This document shows positions 7,371-13,910 of a DNA stretch of 18,964 nt, piece after piece. The position numbers and the translations under genes are program-made. Under the pieces are notes generated by a model that saw only the letters and a list, made by a program, of their open reading frames with translations, had not been told where the DNA came from and did no database searches. This DNA is from Gammaproteobacteria bacterium. GTDB taxonomy: Bacteria; Pseudomonadota; Gammaproteobacteria; Xanthomonadales; Wenzhouxiangellaceae. Each line of letters begins with the position of its first letter. Positions within the stretch are counted from its first letter, which is position 1. Where the stretch lies: assembly GCA_003561495.1 (NCBI GenBank), contig PWWM01000064.1, forward strand, positions 1 to 18,964, written 5' to 3'.

Positions 7371-7789
7371 GAGACCACCTGCATCAGCATACGGGACAGG
7401 ACAGTCAGTCCCAGCAACAAGCCAAGCAATACCATGACCACGCCACCGATCACGGTGGCGGCCAGATAGAACCAGGCGGCCCTGGCCCGTCCGTCGCGCA
7501 GCAGAAGCAACCACTCCAGGCTGAGACTGGATACGGTGGTGTAACTGCCCACCAGGCCATGAATCAGCATCACGAAAGCCGGGTCAGCCGGATCCCAGCG
7601 CGATGCAATGAACATTACACCGGCCAAAGCGCCGACCAGAAAAGCGCCGCTGAGATTGACCACCAGAGTGCCACGCGGAAAGTCCGCTCCATGGCGACGA
7701 ATAAAGAAACGCGTGATGGCAACCCGGACAACCGCACCCAGTGCACCGCCGGCCAGAACCAGTAGCCAGCTTGAAAGCCCCGGCATCAT
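7367..7789 (-). CDS. crcB: CrcB/Fluc fluoride channel subunit (divergent copy)
   Basis: This is the second Fluc subunit, 140 residues with four helices. It keeps the early motif AGGALGAVVR (13-22) and a very canonical GTLVVNLSGAFLVG (40-53) with Asn45. The third-helix motif is eroded: HGLVGSYTTVSS replaces GFCGGxTTFS. The Thr pair (84-85) is kept, but both Phe-box positions are non-aromatic (Val86, Leu89). Basic residues RRHG between the first two helices suggest a fixed orientation. Its ATG overlaps the stop of the FAH-family gene (ATGA), and its own stop overlaps the start of the next crcB the same way. Two adjacent unlike copies suggest an obligate heterodimer with fixed opposite topologies. 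A second ATG one codon later could be the start instead. Confidence 0.88.
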   Translation of the reverse strand: MMPGLSSWLLVLAGGALGAVVRVAITRFFIRRHGADFPRGTLVVNLSGAFLVGALAGVMFIASRWDPADPAFVMLIHGLVGSYTTVSSLSLEWLLLLRDGRARAAWFYLAATVIGGVVMVLLGLLLGLTVLSRMLMQVVS

Positions 7790-8484
7790 GCTGTGGTGGC
7801 AGCGGCGCCGATGGTGAACTCCAGGGGCGACAGGCCCTGCACACGCGCCTTGACTCGATCATCGACCTGCAATGGTCCGACCCCGGCCGGAGTACCGGTA
7901 AAGACCACATCGCCTGCATGGAGCGTGATCTGTCGGGACAAACGTTCAAGCAACCCGTTCACTGGCCAGATCATCTCCCCAAGGCTGGCCTGTTGACGGA
8001 TCACGCCATTGACCTGTAAATCGATCAGGATCTCAGGCGATGGCGACCACTGCTCGGCCGGCACGACAAGGCCGACCGGAGCCGATTGATCAAACCCCTT
8101 GCTGATCTCCCACGGCTGGCCGGATTTTTTCAGGCGCGCCTGAACATCGCGGCGAGTCAGATCGACACCCACTGCATAACCGAAGATCCGCCTGGGCCAA
8201 TCGGCAGCCGCGATGTTTCGACCGCCATCGCCGAGGAACACCACCAGCTCGACCTCATGGTGCAGATCCGCGGTTTCGACCGGAAAGGCAATGCGACCCG
8301 ATTGATCCACGGACCGGGCGGGTTTGGCGAAAAAAACCGGCTCGGAGCGCTCAGGATCCTCACCCATCTCGCGAGCATGCTCGGCATAATTGCGCCCGAC
8401 ACACCAGACATGGCGTACCGGAAACCGTCCACCCCCGCTGACCGCAACCTCCGGCGGCTGCCATTCGACCACTCTTGAACTCAT
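7786..8484 (-). CDS. FAH-family hydrolase, FAHD1/YcgM-like (acylpyruvase or oxaloacetate-acting)
   Basis: A 232-residue protein of the fumarylacetoacetate hydrolase superfamily with just the C-terminal catalytic fold, as in FAHD1 and YcgM. Motifs in order are VGRNYAEHAREMG (29-41), the metal-binding HHEVELV (75-81) with Glu77 and Glu79, GYAVGVDLTRRDVQ (102-115) with Asp108 as third ligand, KKSGQPWEISKGFDQSAP (119-136), and GDVVFTGTPAGVG (191-203). Family members cleave acylpyruvates or fumarylpyruvate, or act on oxaloacetate (decarboxylation or keto-enol tautomerisation) with Mg or Mn. Which of these applies cannot be read here. The ATG overlaps the trpS stop by four bases and the stop overlaps the next gene, so it is translationally coupled on both sides. 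No aromatic-degradation genes surround it, which favours the housekeeping FAHD1-like role. Confidence 0.9.
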   Translation of the reverse strand: MSSRVVEWQPPEVAVSGGGRFPVRHVWCVGRNYAEHAREMGEDPERSEPVFFAKPARSVDQSGRIAFPVETADLHHEVELVVFLGDGGRNIAAADWPRRIFGYAVGVDLTRRDVQARLKKSGQPWEISKGFDQSAPVGLVVPAEQWSPSPEILIDLQVNGVIRQQASLGEMIWPVNGLLERLSRQITLHAGDVVFTGTPAGVGPLQVDDRVKARVQGLSPLEFTIGAAATTA

Positions 8485-9491
8485 CCCAGACGTCGGATGC
8501 CGACCGCATCCCTGAGCTGCTCGATAAAGGGCCGGCTGAGTTCGCGGGCTCGCTCGGCCCCGCGCGCAAGTTCGCGCTCGACCTTGGCCGGGTCATTGAT
8601 CAGGGCCTCGTAGCGCTCGCGTGGCGCCTCGAGCTCCCGGTTGATGAGTTCGAAAAGCTGCTGCTTGACCTCGCCCCAGGCGATACCGTCGGCAAAGGCC
8701 TGGCGCATCCGTTCACGTTGGTCCGGGGTGGCAAAGGCGGCATAAACCGAATACACCGAGGCCGAGTCCGGATCCTTCGGCTCGCCCGGTTCCTGGGAAT
8801 TGGTCTTGATCTTCATGATCGCCTTTCTGAGCTTCTTCTCGGGCAGCCATAACGCGATGGTGTTGTCATAACTCTTCGACATCTTGCGTCCATCGGTGCC
8901 CGGCAAGGTGGCGACATGCTCGTCAACCTCGGCCTCTGGCAACACGAAGTGCTCACCGTAGCGATGATTGAAACGCTGGGCGATGTCACGAGCCATTTCC
9001 AGGTGCTGGACCTGGTCCTTGCCGACCGGAACGCGATGGGCGTTGAACATCAGGATATCGGCCGCCATCAGGATCGGATAGCAGAACAACCCCATCGGAA
9101 CACCGAAATCCGGGTCTTCCCCGGCTTCGCGATTCTCGTCAACCGCCGCCTTGTAGGCATGGGCGCGATTCATCAATCCCTTGGCCGTGACACAGGTCAG
9201 CAGCCAGGTCAGCTCGGGAATCTCGGGAACATCAGACTGGCGATAGAACACCGAGCGCTCGGTATCCAGCCCCAGGGCCAGCCAGGTGGCGGCAATTTCC
9301 AGGGTTGAACGCTGCACCCGCTCGGGATCCTCGCACTTGACCAGTGCGTGGTAGTCGGCCAGAAAATAGAACGATTCGGTGTCCGGATCGCGACTGGCGG
9401 CAATCGCCGGCTTGATCGCCCCGACATAGTTCCCGAGATGCGGTGTGCCGGTCGTGGTGATACCGGTCAGCACGCGTTGCTTGCTGGTCAT
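8481..9491 (-). CDS. trpS: Tryptophanyl-tRNA synthetase
   Basis: A class I aminoacyl-tRNA synthetase that charges tRNA-Trp, cytoplasmic and a dimer in known cases. At 336 residues it is the usual bacterial size. The HIGH-type signature is TPHLG at 16-20, preceded by the GITTTG loop. The KMSKS signature is at 202-206 within GRKMSKS. CYPILMAADILMF and PVGKDQVQHLEMARDIA are also diagnostic. It heads a five-gene minus-strand run (trpS, FAH hydrolase, crcB, crcB, small membrane protein), and its stop overlaps the next start as ATGA. The ribosome site before the ATG is weak. A TACAAT-like -10 lies at 9528-9533 on the minus strand without a clear -35. No T-box or leader peptide rich in Trp is visible. 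Confidence 0.98.
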   Translation of the reverse strand: MTSKQRVLTGITTTGTPHLGNYVGAIKPAIAASRDPDTESFYFLADYHALVKCEDPERVQRSTLEIAATWLALGLDTERSVFYRQSDVPEIPELTWLLTCVTAKGLMNRAHAYKAAVDENREAGEDPDFGVPMGLFCYPILMAADILMFNAHRVPVGKDQVQHLEMARDIAQRFNHRYGEHFVLPEAEVDEHVATLPGTDGRKMSKSYDNTIALWLPEKKLRKAIMKIKTNSQEPGEPKDPDSASVYSVYAAFATPDQRERMRQAFADGIAWGEVKQQLFELINRELEAPRERYEALINDPAKVERELARGAERARELSRPFIEQLRDAVGIRRLG

Positions 9492-9552
9492 TGGAGTTGG
9501 GTCCGGTTGTGGAAATCGAATCGGGTTATTGTAACGGTTGGGGAGGTTGAAA

Positions 9553-9594
9553 ACGGGAGATGGAAGACGGGAGACGGGAGACGGAAGATGGGAG
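9553..9594. repeat. Purine-rich heptamer array (acgggag/atggaag units)
   Basis: Six consecutive 7-base units occur: acgggag, atggaag, acgggag, acgggag, acggaag, atgggag. They sit in the 224-base gap between the divergent trpS and RuBisCO-like genes. The plus strand is almost all purine. The array differs from the flanking coding DNA in composition. It may be a dispersed intergenic repeat or a spot of slippage. It lies 62 or more bases upstream of the trpS start and could sit in or next to its promoter. Confidence 0.75.
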
Positions 9595-9623
9595 AAGAGG
9601 TGGTTTGTGGGTGGGAGGATTCA

Positions 9624-9636
9624 GGGGTCAGGGTCA
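9624..9636. repeat. Tandem GGGTCA motif in the trpS upstream gap
   Basis: The hexamer gggtca occurs twice in a row (9625-9630, 9631-9636), followed by gtctacaaagcc and a cctagg palindrome. This resembles the 'GGGTCAGAGTAC' motifs that flank REP-associated tyrosine transposase genes in many Proteobacteria, recalled and not checked. No such transposase is in the window, so it would be a remnant at most. Confidence 0.35.
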
Positions 9637-9715
9637 GTCTACAAAGCCTAGGGGACTCCAGGTGAATGTTGTGGTTCGGATATGATCCGGGTATGGACTC
9701 AAGCTGGATCTTCCA

Positions 9716-10831
9716 TTGGATTTGATTGAAGCGACCTATATCGTTACGCGGCCGGATCGGGAGCCGGAGGCGCTGGCCGAGGCGATTGCGCGGGAACAGA
9801 GCCTGGAGATTGTTCGCGAATTGATCCCCGAATCGATCGCCGCCAGTCACCTCGGTCGCGTGTTGGCGGTGGAGGCGCTTGACGAGGAACGCTACTCGCT
9901 GCGTATCGGCTATCCGGCGCACCTGGCCAGTGCCCAGGTGGGTCAACTGCTGCATCTGCTGTTCGGCAACGTTTCGTTCTATCCACGTGTGCGGCTGGTC
10001 GATCTGGCGCTGCCCGATTCATTGTTGAGCGCCTTGCCGGGCCCCCGGCACGGGCTGGAAGGTATTCGCAAGGCCGTCGGCGTCGACCAACGCGCCTTGT
10101 TGATGACGGTGCTCAAGCCGCGCGGCAGTTCGCCTGAATTCCTCGCCGATCTGGCGTTACGCTTTGCTCGCGGCGGGGGCGACATCGTCAAGGACGATCA
10201 GAATATCGTCGAGCAGGATCTTGATACGTTCAGGCGACGAGTGGGCGCTTGCGCGCGCGCCATTGAACAGGCCGCCCAGTCCACGGGACGACGTTGCCTT
10301 TACCTGCCGCATGTGGCCGGCAGCGGCGATCACATGGAGCGCCAGCTTGACATCGTCGCCAGCCTTGACCTGCCCGGAGTCGTGACGTGTAGCTGGGTGA
10401 TGGGTCTGGAAACCGCCGCCAATGCAACTCGCAGACGCCAACTAATGTGGCTGTCTCACCCGGCCATGGCCGGCGTATTCACCGAGTCATCCGAACATGG
10501 AGTGGCCACCAATCTGCTGCTCGGGACACTGACCCGGCTGGCTGGGGCGGATCTGTCCATCTTTCCAGGGCGTGGCGGGCGCATTCAGTCCGGCGTGGAC
10601 GATGAGCGAGCGACCTGCACGGCCCTGACTACATCATTGGGCAACCTGCGCCCCACCCTGCCGTGCCTGGGCGGCGGCAAGCGCCTCGATCAACTGGTTG
10701 AAACGGCCGAAAGGCTGGGGCCGGATCTCGCCGTTGTCGTCGGCGGTGACCTGCTGAGTTGTGGTGAAAACCTTGAGGCGGCTACCTGTCAGGCCCTACA
10801 GGATCTGCAATGCGCTACTCGAGATGTTTGA
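9716..10831 (+). CDS. RuBisCO-like protein (form IV)
   Basis: A 371-residue homologue of the RuBisCO large subunit, shorter than true RuBisCO (~460-475). The N-domain begins at once (LIEATYIV). The barrel carries TVLKPRGSSP with Lys134 (equivalent to RuBisCO Lys175) and Arg136 in place of Lys177. GGGDIVKDDQN follows, with Lys159 (Lys201) and Asp161 (Asp203), but Gln162 replaces the metal ligand Glu204. WLSHPAMAG holds His248 (His294), with Pro where Arg295 should be. Loop 6 is PGRGGRI and lacks the catalytic GK. Phosphate-binding glycines are at LGGG (318-321) and VGGDLL (342-347). It therefore cannot be a CO2-fixing enzyme. Members of this family act in methionine salvage or sugar-acid metabolism; no such neighbours are here. 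The start is probably TTG at 9716, because no in-frame ATG or GTG precedes it after the stop at 9683. It overlaps the convergent PH-domain gene by 17 bases. Confidence 0.88.
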   Translation: MDLIEATYIVTRPDREPEALAEAIAREQSLEIVRELIPESIAASHLGRVLAVEALDEERYSLRIGYPAHLASAQVGQLLHLLFGNVSFYPRVRLVDLALPDSLLSALPGPRHGLEGIRKAVGVDQRALLMTVLKPRGSSPEFLADLALRFARGGGDIVKDDQNIVEQDLDTFRRRVGACARAIEQAAQSTGRRCLYLPHVAGSGDHMERQLDIVASLDLPGVVTCSWVMGLETAANATRRRQLMWLSHPAMAGVFTESSEHGVATNLLLGTLTRLAGADLSIFPGRGGRIQSGVDDERATCTALTTSLGNLRPTLPCLGGGKRLDQLVETAERLGPDLAVVVGGDLLSCGENLEAATCQALQDLQCATRDV

Positions 10832-11648
10832 CCACCCGACGCGGTCGGCGCAGACCGGGTATGACCCGGCTGTCGCCGTCGCGGTCGACCAGGGTCAGCT
10901 TGCCATAGCCCAACATTTTGCCGACAAAGTGCTGTTTGACACCGCTGGCCGTAATGCGCTTGCGCTCCACGGCGACGGTTTTCTGGCGCAGTACGCCGTA
11001 AGCCACCAGTACCCGTCGGTCGGTGACCACTACGGCTGAATTGATGAATCGGCCCAGGGCGATCACGGCACTGCCGGGCAGGACAATGACATAGAGCGTA
11101 GCCGCGATCGCCAGGCCAGGTACGCCGAATGGCCCCAGGGCCAGAATGCCGGTCATGGTGACCACCAGCAAAGGCAACAGGAAAACCGCCCAGTGTCCAT
11201 GGGCATCATGAACCAGGCTTTCATCGGACTCTACCCTGGCCCCCAAATCACTGCTGCGGCCACTCAGCCACACCATCAACATCAGCAACACCGCCGGCGG
11301 CAAAAGCAGAATGCCTGCAATCAAAAGGGTATTGCCCGGTCGAGAGCCGGACCACCATACCCCGAGCAGCAGGGTCACAACGGCCGAAACCAGCAACCCG
11401 ACCGAAATCATCACCACCTGCCGTCGGCGACGTTCATCCCGGCAGGCCTGACGGGCTTCTCGACCGCCGGGCCACCAACACATCAATGCACTGGCCACGG
11501 CTGCCGGCAGCAACACCACGAACGCCGCCACAAAGCCGAGTGAGGCGCCACCTCGCCACAGCAAGGCACCGACCAGTGACACCGCCGCGGCAATGGTCAA
11601 TCCTATGGGAACCCAGGGTGAAAGGCGTTTGCCAGTTTCAACAGTCAT
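10815..11648 (-). CDS. Multi-spanning membrane protein with C-terminal bacterial PH domain
   Basis: A 277-residue protein. About six membrane segments lie near 12-30, 38-58, 79-98, 106-128, 152-172 and 176-199. A cytoplasmic-looking domain of about 70 residues follows, starting NSAVVVTDRRVLVAYGVLRQK and ending with VIPGLRRP. That segment has the 'T-DRRVL...G' opening of bacterial PH (DUF304/YdbT-type) domains, which occur next to membrane helices. A short charged loop (REARQACRDERRRR) separates helices 2 and 3. The role is unknown; lipid or envelope association is inference. It is the last gene of the fbp-side cluster, 36 bases after the SGNH hydrolase. Its 3' end overlaps that of the RuBisCO-like gene by 17 bases, so no separate terminator fits between them. 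Confidence 0.8.
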   Translation of the reverse strand: MTVETGKRLSPWVPIGLTIAAAVSLVGALLWRGGASLGFVAAFVVLLPAAVASALMCWWPGGREARQACRDERRRRQVVMISVGLLVSAVVTLLLGVWWSGSRPGNTLLIAGILLLPPAVLLMLMVWLSGRSSDLGARVESDESLVHDAHGHWAVFLLPLLVVTMTGILALGPFGVPGLAIAATLYVIVLPGSAVIALGRFINSAVVVTDRRVLVAYGVLRQKTVAVERKRITASGVKQHFVGKMLGYGKLTLVDRDGDSRVIPGLRRPRRVVKHLE

Positions 11649-11684
11649 ATCCGTCCCGATTTTTCCATCCAGTTCATCTACCGA

Positions 11685-12437
11685 TCATACCTTGCCCGGT
11701 TGATGACGACTCCGATCCTGATCCAGCTTCACGACCAGCCCCTTGACCACAGCGTCAGCACAGAGCCGGTAGCCACGTTCGGATGGATGGAATCCGTCCG
11801 CTGAGAAATTCTCTGGATTGTGATCAAACTCGGGCTCGACGACTTCCACCCCATCGAATCCGGCCGCAACGGCATCAAGTACGACCTGAAAGTCGCGGGC
11901 ACGCAGACCCAGAATTATTTTCAGGGGTTGCGGCAAGGCCGGGAAACGTTCCATTGGAGGAATGGCAGCCATGGCGATGCGGGCATTGGGCGAATGCTCG
12001 ATCAGGGCGTTGATCAGCTGATCGACCTCGCGCCGCCAGCGGCCCAGACTGCGCAGGCCGATAATGTCGTTGACCCCGACCGAAACCATGACCAGATCGG
12101 CCGGCTCAGGCAGCACCTGTGGCAATAGTTTCCGGCGCACCTGGGTCGAGTTGTAACCCGAGCGCCCCAGGACCTGCCAGGTTATCGTCATCGGCACATG
12201 CTCAGCCAGGCCTGCCACGGCCTGACCCACCAGGGCATTGTCGAGATGGCTGACGCCAACGCCATCGATGATGGAGTCCCCGATGGCCAGAAACCGCAGT
12301 GCAGGCCCCTGCCCGGTTTGACCCTTGCGCGGACCGTCGGCCGGTGGGAAACGTCGCGCTGTGCGGCGCACCCAAAGCGCCTGTGGAATCAGCAAGAAAA
12401 ACGCAATCCAGAACAGCAGGGATCGCAGGATGATCAT
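11685..12437 (-). CDS. SGNH/GDSL-family hydrolase with N-terminal membrane anchor
   Basis: A 250-residue esterase or lipase-like protein. One hydrophobic segment (residues 3-23) followed by Arg residues looks like an uncleaved signal anchor. The SGNH blocks are all present: GDSIIDGVG (53-61) with nucleophile Ser55, GRSGYNS (91-97) with the oxyanion Gly, GVNDI (121-125) with Asn123, and DGFHPSERGY (214-223) with Asp214 and His217. The enzyme should hydrolyse an ester or remove an acyl or acetyl group; the substrate cannot be read. Its ATG overlaps the stop of the small membrane protein upstream (ATGA), so the two are coupled. An envelope location fits the membrane-protein neighbours. Confidence 0.88.
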   Translation of the reverse strand: MIILRSLLFWIAFFLLIPQALWVRRTARRFPPADGPRKGQTGQGPALRFLAIGDSIIDGVGVSHLDNALVGQAVAGLAEHVPMTITWQVLGRSGYNSTQVRRKLLPQVLPEPADLVMVSVGVNDIIGLRSLGRWRREVDQLINALIEHSPNARIAMAAIPPMERFPALPQPLKIILGLRARDFQVVLDAVAAGFDGVEVVEPEFDHNPENFSADGFHPSERGYRLCADAVVKGLVVKLDQDRSRHQPGKV

Positions 12438-12799
12438 GAACGCCGGGACGCTCCCGGCCCACGGGTGCGCAAATGCCAGCGCACCAGGATCAGCCAGCCG
12501 ATCAACGCAATCAGCGCCGCCGCCAGCCAGACCTGGTGATCATCCCCGAAACGATGGGCCGTGACCATGGCCATGACGGCACCGAAACCGGCAATCACCG
12601 AAACCAGCACGGGATGGGGTTCAACATGCTCCGGCTTGACCATGTACAGCCAGTCCAGGTACGCCAGAGGAGCCCCGGCAGCCAGAATCAGGCCAACCGG
12701 CCCCATCCATGGCCCCGGCTGAACCAGCAAGCCATAAACACCATAGCCGAGCAGCACATGCAGCAGCCCGAAATAAGAAACGACCAGCAATCCCCTCAA
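12434..12799 (-). CDS. Small four-helix membrane protein of unknown function
   Basis: A hydrophobic protein of about 121 residues that I do not recognise. Probable helices begin at RGLLVVSYFGLLHVLLGYGVYGLLV, followed by GPVGLILAAGAPLAYLDWL, PVLVSVIAGFGAVMAMVTA and VWLAAALIALIGWLILV. The tail is basic (RWHLRTRGPGASRRS). The start is uncertain. An in-frame ATG at 12874 would overlap fbp by 71 bases, across fbp codons whose product looks conserved. I prefer TTG at 12799, just after an AGGA sequence and five bases past the fbp stop, with TTG at 12790 as another option. The stop overlaps the SGNH hydrolase start as ATGA. Its place between fbp and that hydrolase points to co-transcription. Confidence 0.65.
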   Translation of the reverse strand: MRGLLVVSYFGLLHVLLGYGVYGLLVQPGPWMGPVGLILAAGAPLAYLDWLYMVKPEHVEPHPVLVSVIAGFGAVMAMVTAHRFGDDHQVWLAAALIALIGWLILVRWHLRTRGPGASRRS

Positions 12800-12803
12800 G
12801 ATC

Positions 12804-13820
12804 CTAACCCGGCTGGTGATGGTATCGACCGATCCGATCGACCTCGTTGCGCGATCCGAGAATGACCGGAACACGCTGATGCAGCTCGGTCGGTTGCACT
12901 TCGAGCATGCGCTGCTCGCCGGTGATCGCGCCGCCGCCGGCCTGTTCGACCAGCATGGCCATGGGATTGGCTTCGTACATCAGTCGCAACTTGCCGGCCT
13001 TCCCTTTGGCCTCCAGCTTGTGATCGCCCGGATACATGAAGATCCCGCCTCGGGTCAGAATGCGATGGACCTCGGCCACCATGGAAGCCACCCAGCGCAT
13101 GTTGAAATCCTTGCCACAGGGGCCGTCACCCCCCTGCAGGCATTCCTCGATGTAGCGCTGGACCGGGTCTTTCCAGTGCCGCTGATTAGACATGTTGATG
13201 GCGAACTCACAGGTATCAGCCGGTATGGTGACATTGGACTTGGTCAACAGGAACTCGCCAAAATCCCGGTTGAGGGTGAACATGCTCACCCCGTTCCCGG
13301 TGGTCAACACCAGCATCGTTGAAGGGCCATACAAACAATAGCCGGCGGCCACCTGCTCCACGCCTGGGCGGAGAAAATCCTTTTCGGTAATCTCCGTTGT
13401 CCCCTCGGGCACCCTGAGCACCGAAAAAATCGTACCGACCGAAACGTTGACATCGATGTTGGACGACCCGTCCAGTGGATCGCACAACAACAGGTAGCGA
13501 GCCTGTGATGGATCGTCGGTGAACAGACAGATGGAGTCCATCTCCTCGGAGGCCAGGGCAGCGACATGGCCATTGTGACGCAGGGCCTCGATCATCAGCT
13601 CGTTACTGATCACATCGAGTTTCTTCTGCTGCTCACCCTGCACGTTTTCGCTGTCCGCACTACCCAGAACATTGACCAGATCCCCTTTGTTGACCAGGTC
13701 GGCAATGCGTTTGCAGGCCACGGTGAGATCGTTCAGCAATCCGGTGAAGGTGCCGCTGGCTCCCTTGATGTCACGCTGGTTCTGGATGATGAAGTTGGTG
13801 AGGGTGGTACCGATGCGCAT
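12804..13820 (-). CDS. fbp: Fructose-1,6-bisphosphatase, class I
   Basis: Removes the 1-phosphate of fructose 1,6-bisphosphate in gluconeogenesis, with Mg. The 338 residues match the class I family (E. coli Fbp is 332). Metal and catalytic residues are visible: SEE (Glu92, Glu93) and DPLDGSSNIDVN (114-125) with Asp114 and Asp117. Substrate-binding segments are GGIFMYP (258-264) and LRLMYEANPMA (278-288). The late TELHQRVPVILGS is also typical. The ATG has a weak ribosome site. It lies 90 bases after cysH on the same strand and may have its own promoter or read through from the cys operon. The gap contains no clear terminator. It probably heads a unit with the small membrane protein, SGNH hydrolase and PH-domain gene that follow. 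Confidence 0.98.
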   Translation of the reverse strand: MRIGTTLTNFIIQNQRDIKGASGTFTGLLNDLTVACKRIADLVNKGDLVNVLGSADSENVQGEQQKKLDVISNELMIEALRHNGHVAALASEEMDSICLFTDDPSQARYLLLCDPLDGSSNIDVNVSVGTIFSVLRVPEGTTEITEKDFLRPGVEQVAAGYCLYGPSTMLVLTTGNGVSMFTLNRDFGEFLLTKSNVTIPADTCEFAINMSNQRHWKDPVQRYIEECLQGGDGPCGKDFNMRWVASMVAEVHRILTRGGIFMYPGDHKLEAKGKAGKLRLMYEANPMAMLVEQAGGGAITGEQRMLEVQPTELHQRVPVILGSRNEVDRIGRYHHQPG

Positions 13821-13910
13821 GATGCTGATCCGGATGGATGTCTTGAGGTCAGCCCGCTAAGTTAGCAGAAGCTGACACCCGAGTGTACCCCGTCACTCAT
13901 TTTGGAACAT

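Noticed and set aside
9492..9552. Fluoride riboswitch or T-box upstream of trpS
   Set aside because: I looked on the minus strand before trpS and in the short crcB junctions. No crcB-motif pseudoknot or T-box core is visible, and the junctions have no room for one.
9716..10831. A true carbon-fixing RuBisCO large subunit
   Set aside because: Glu204, Lys177, Arg295 and the loop 6 Lys equivalents are all replaced, and the protein is about 100 residues short.
12800..12874. ATG at 12874 as start of the small membrane protein
   Set aside because: It would overlap 71 bases of fbp, where the fbp product is still recognisable (TELHQRVPVILGS...). A TTG just past the fbp stop is a more economical start, though not certain.
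13821..13910. Terminator between cysH and fbp
   Set aside because: Only short imperfect inverted repeats (such as gtcag...ctgac and acacccgagtgt) and no T-run, too weak to call.
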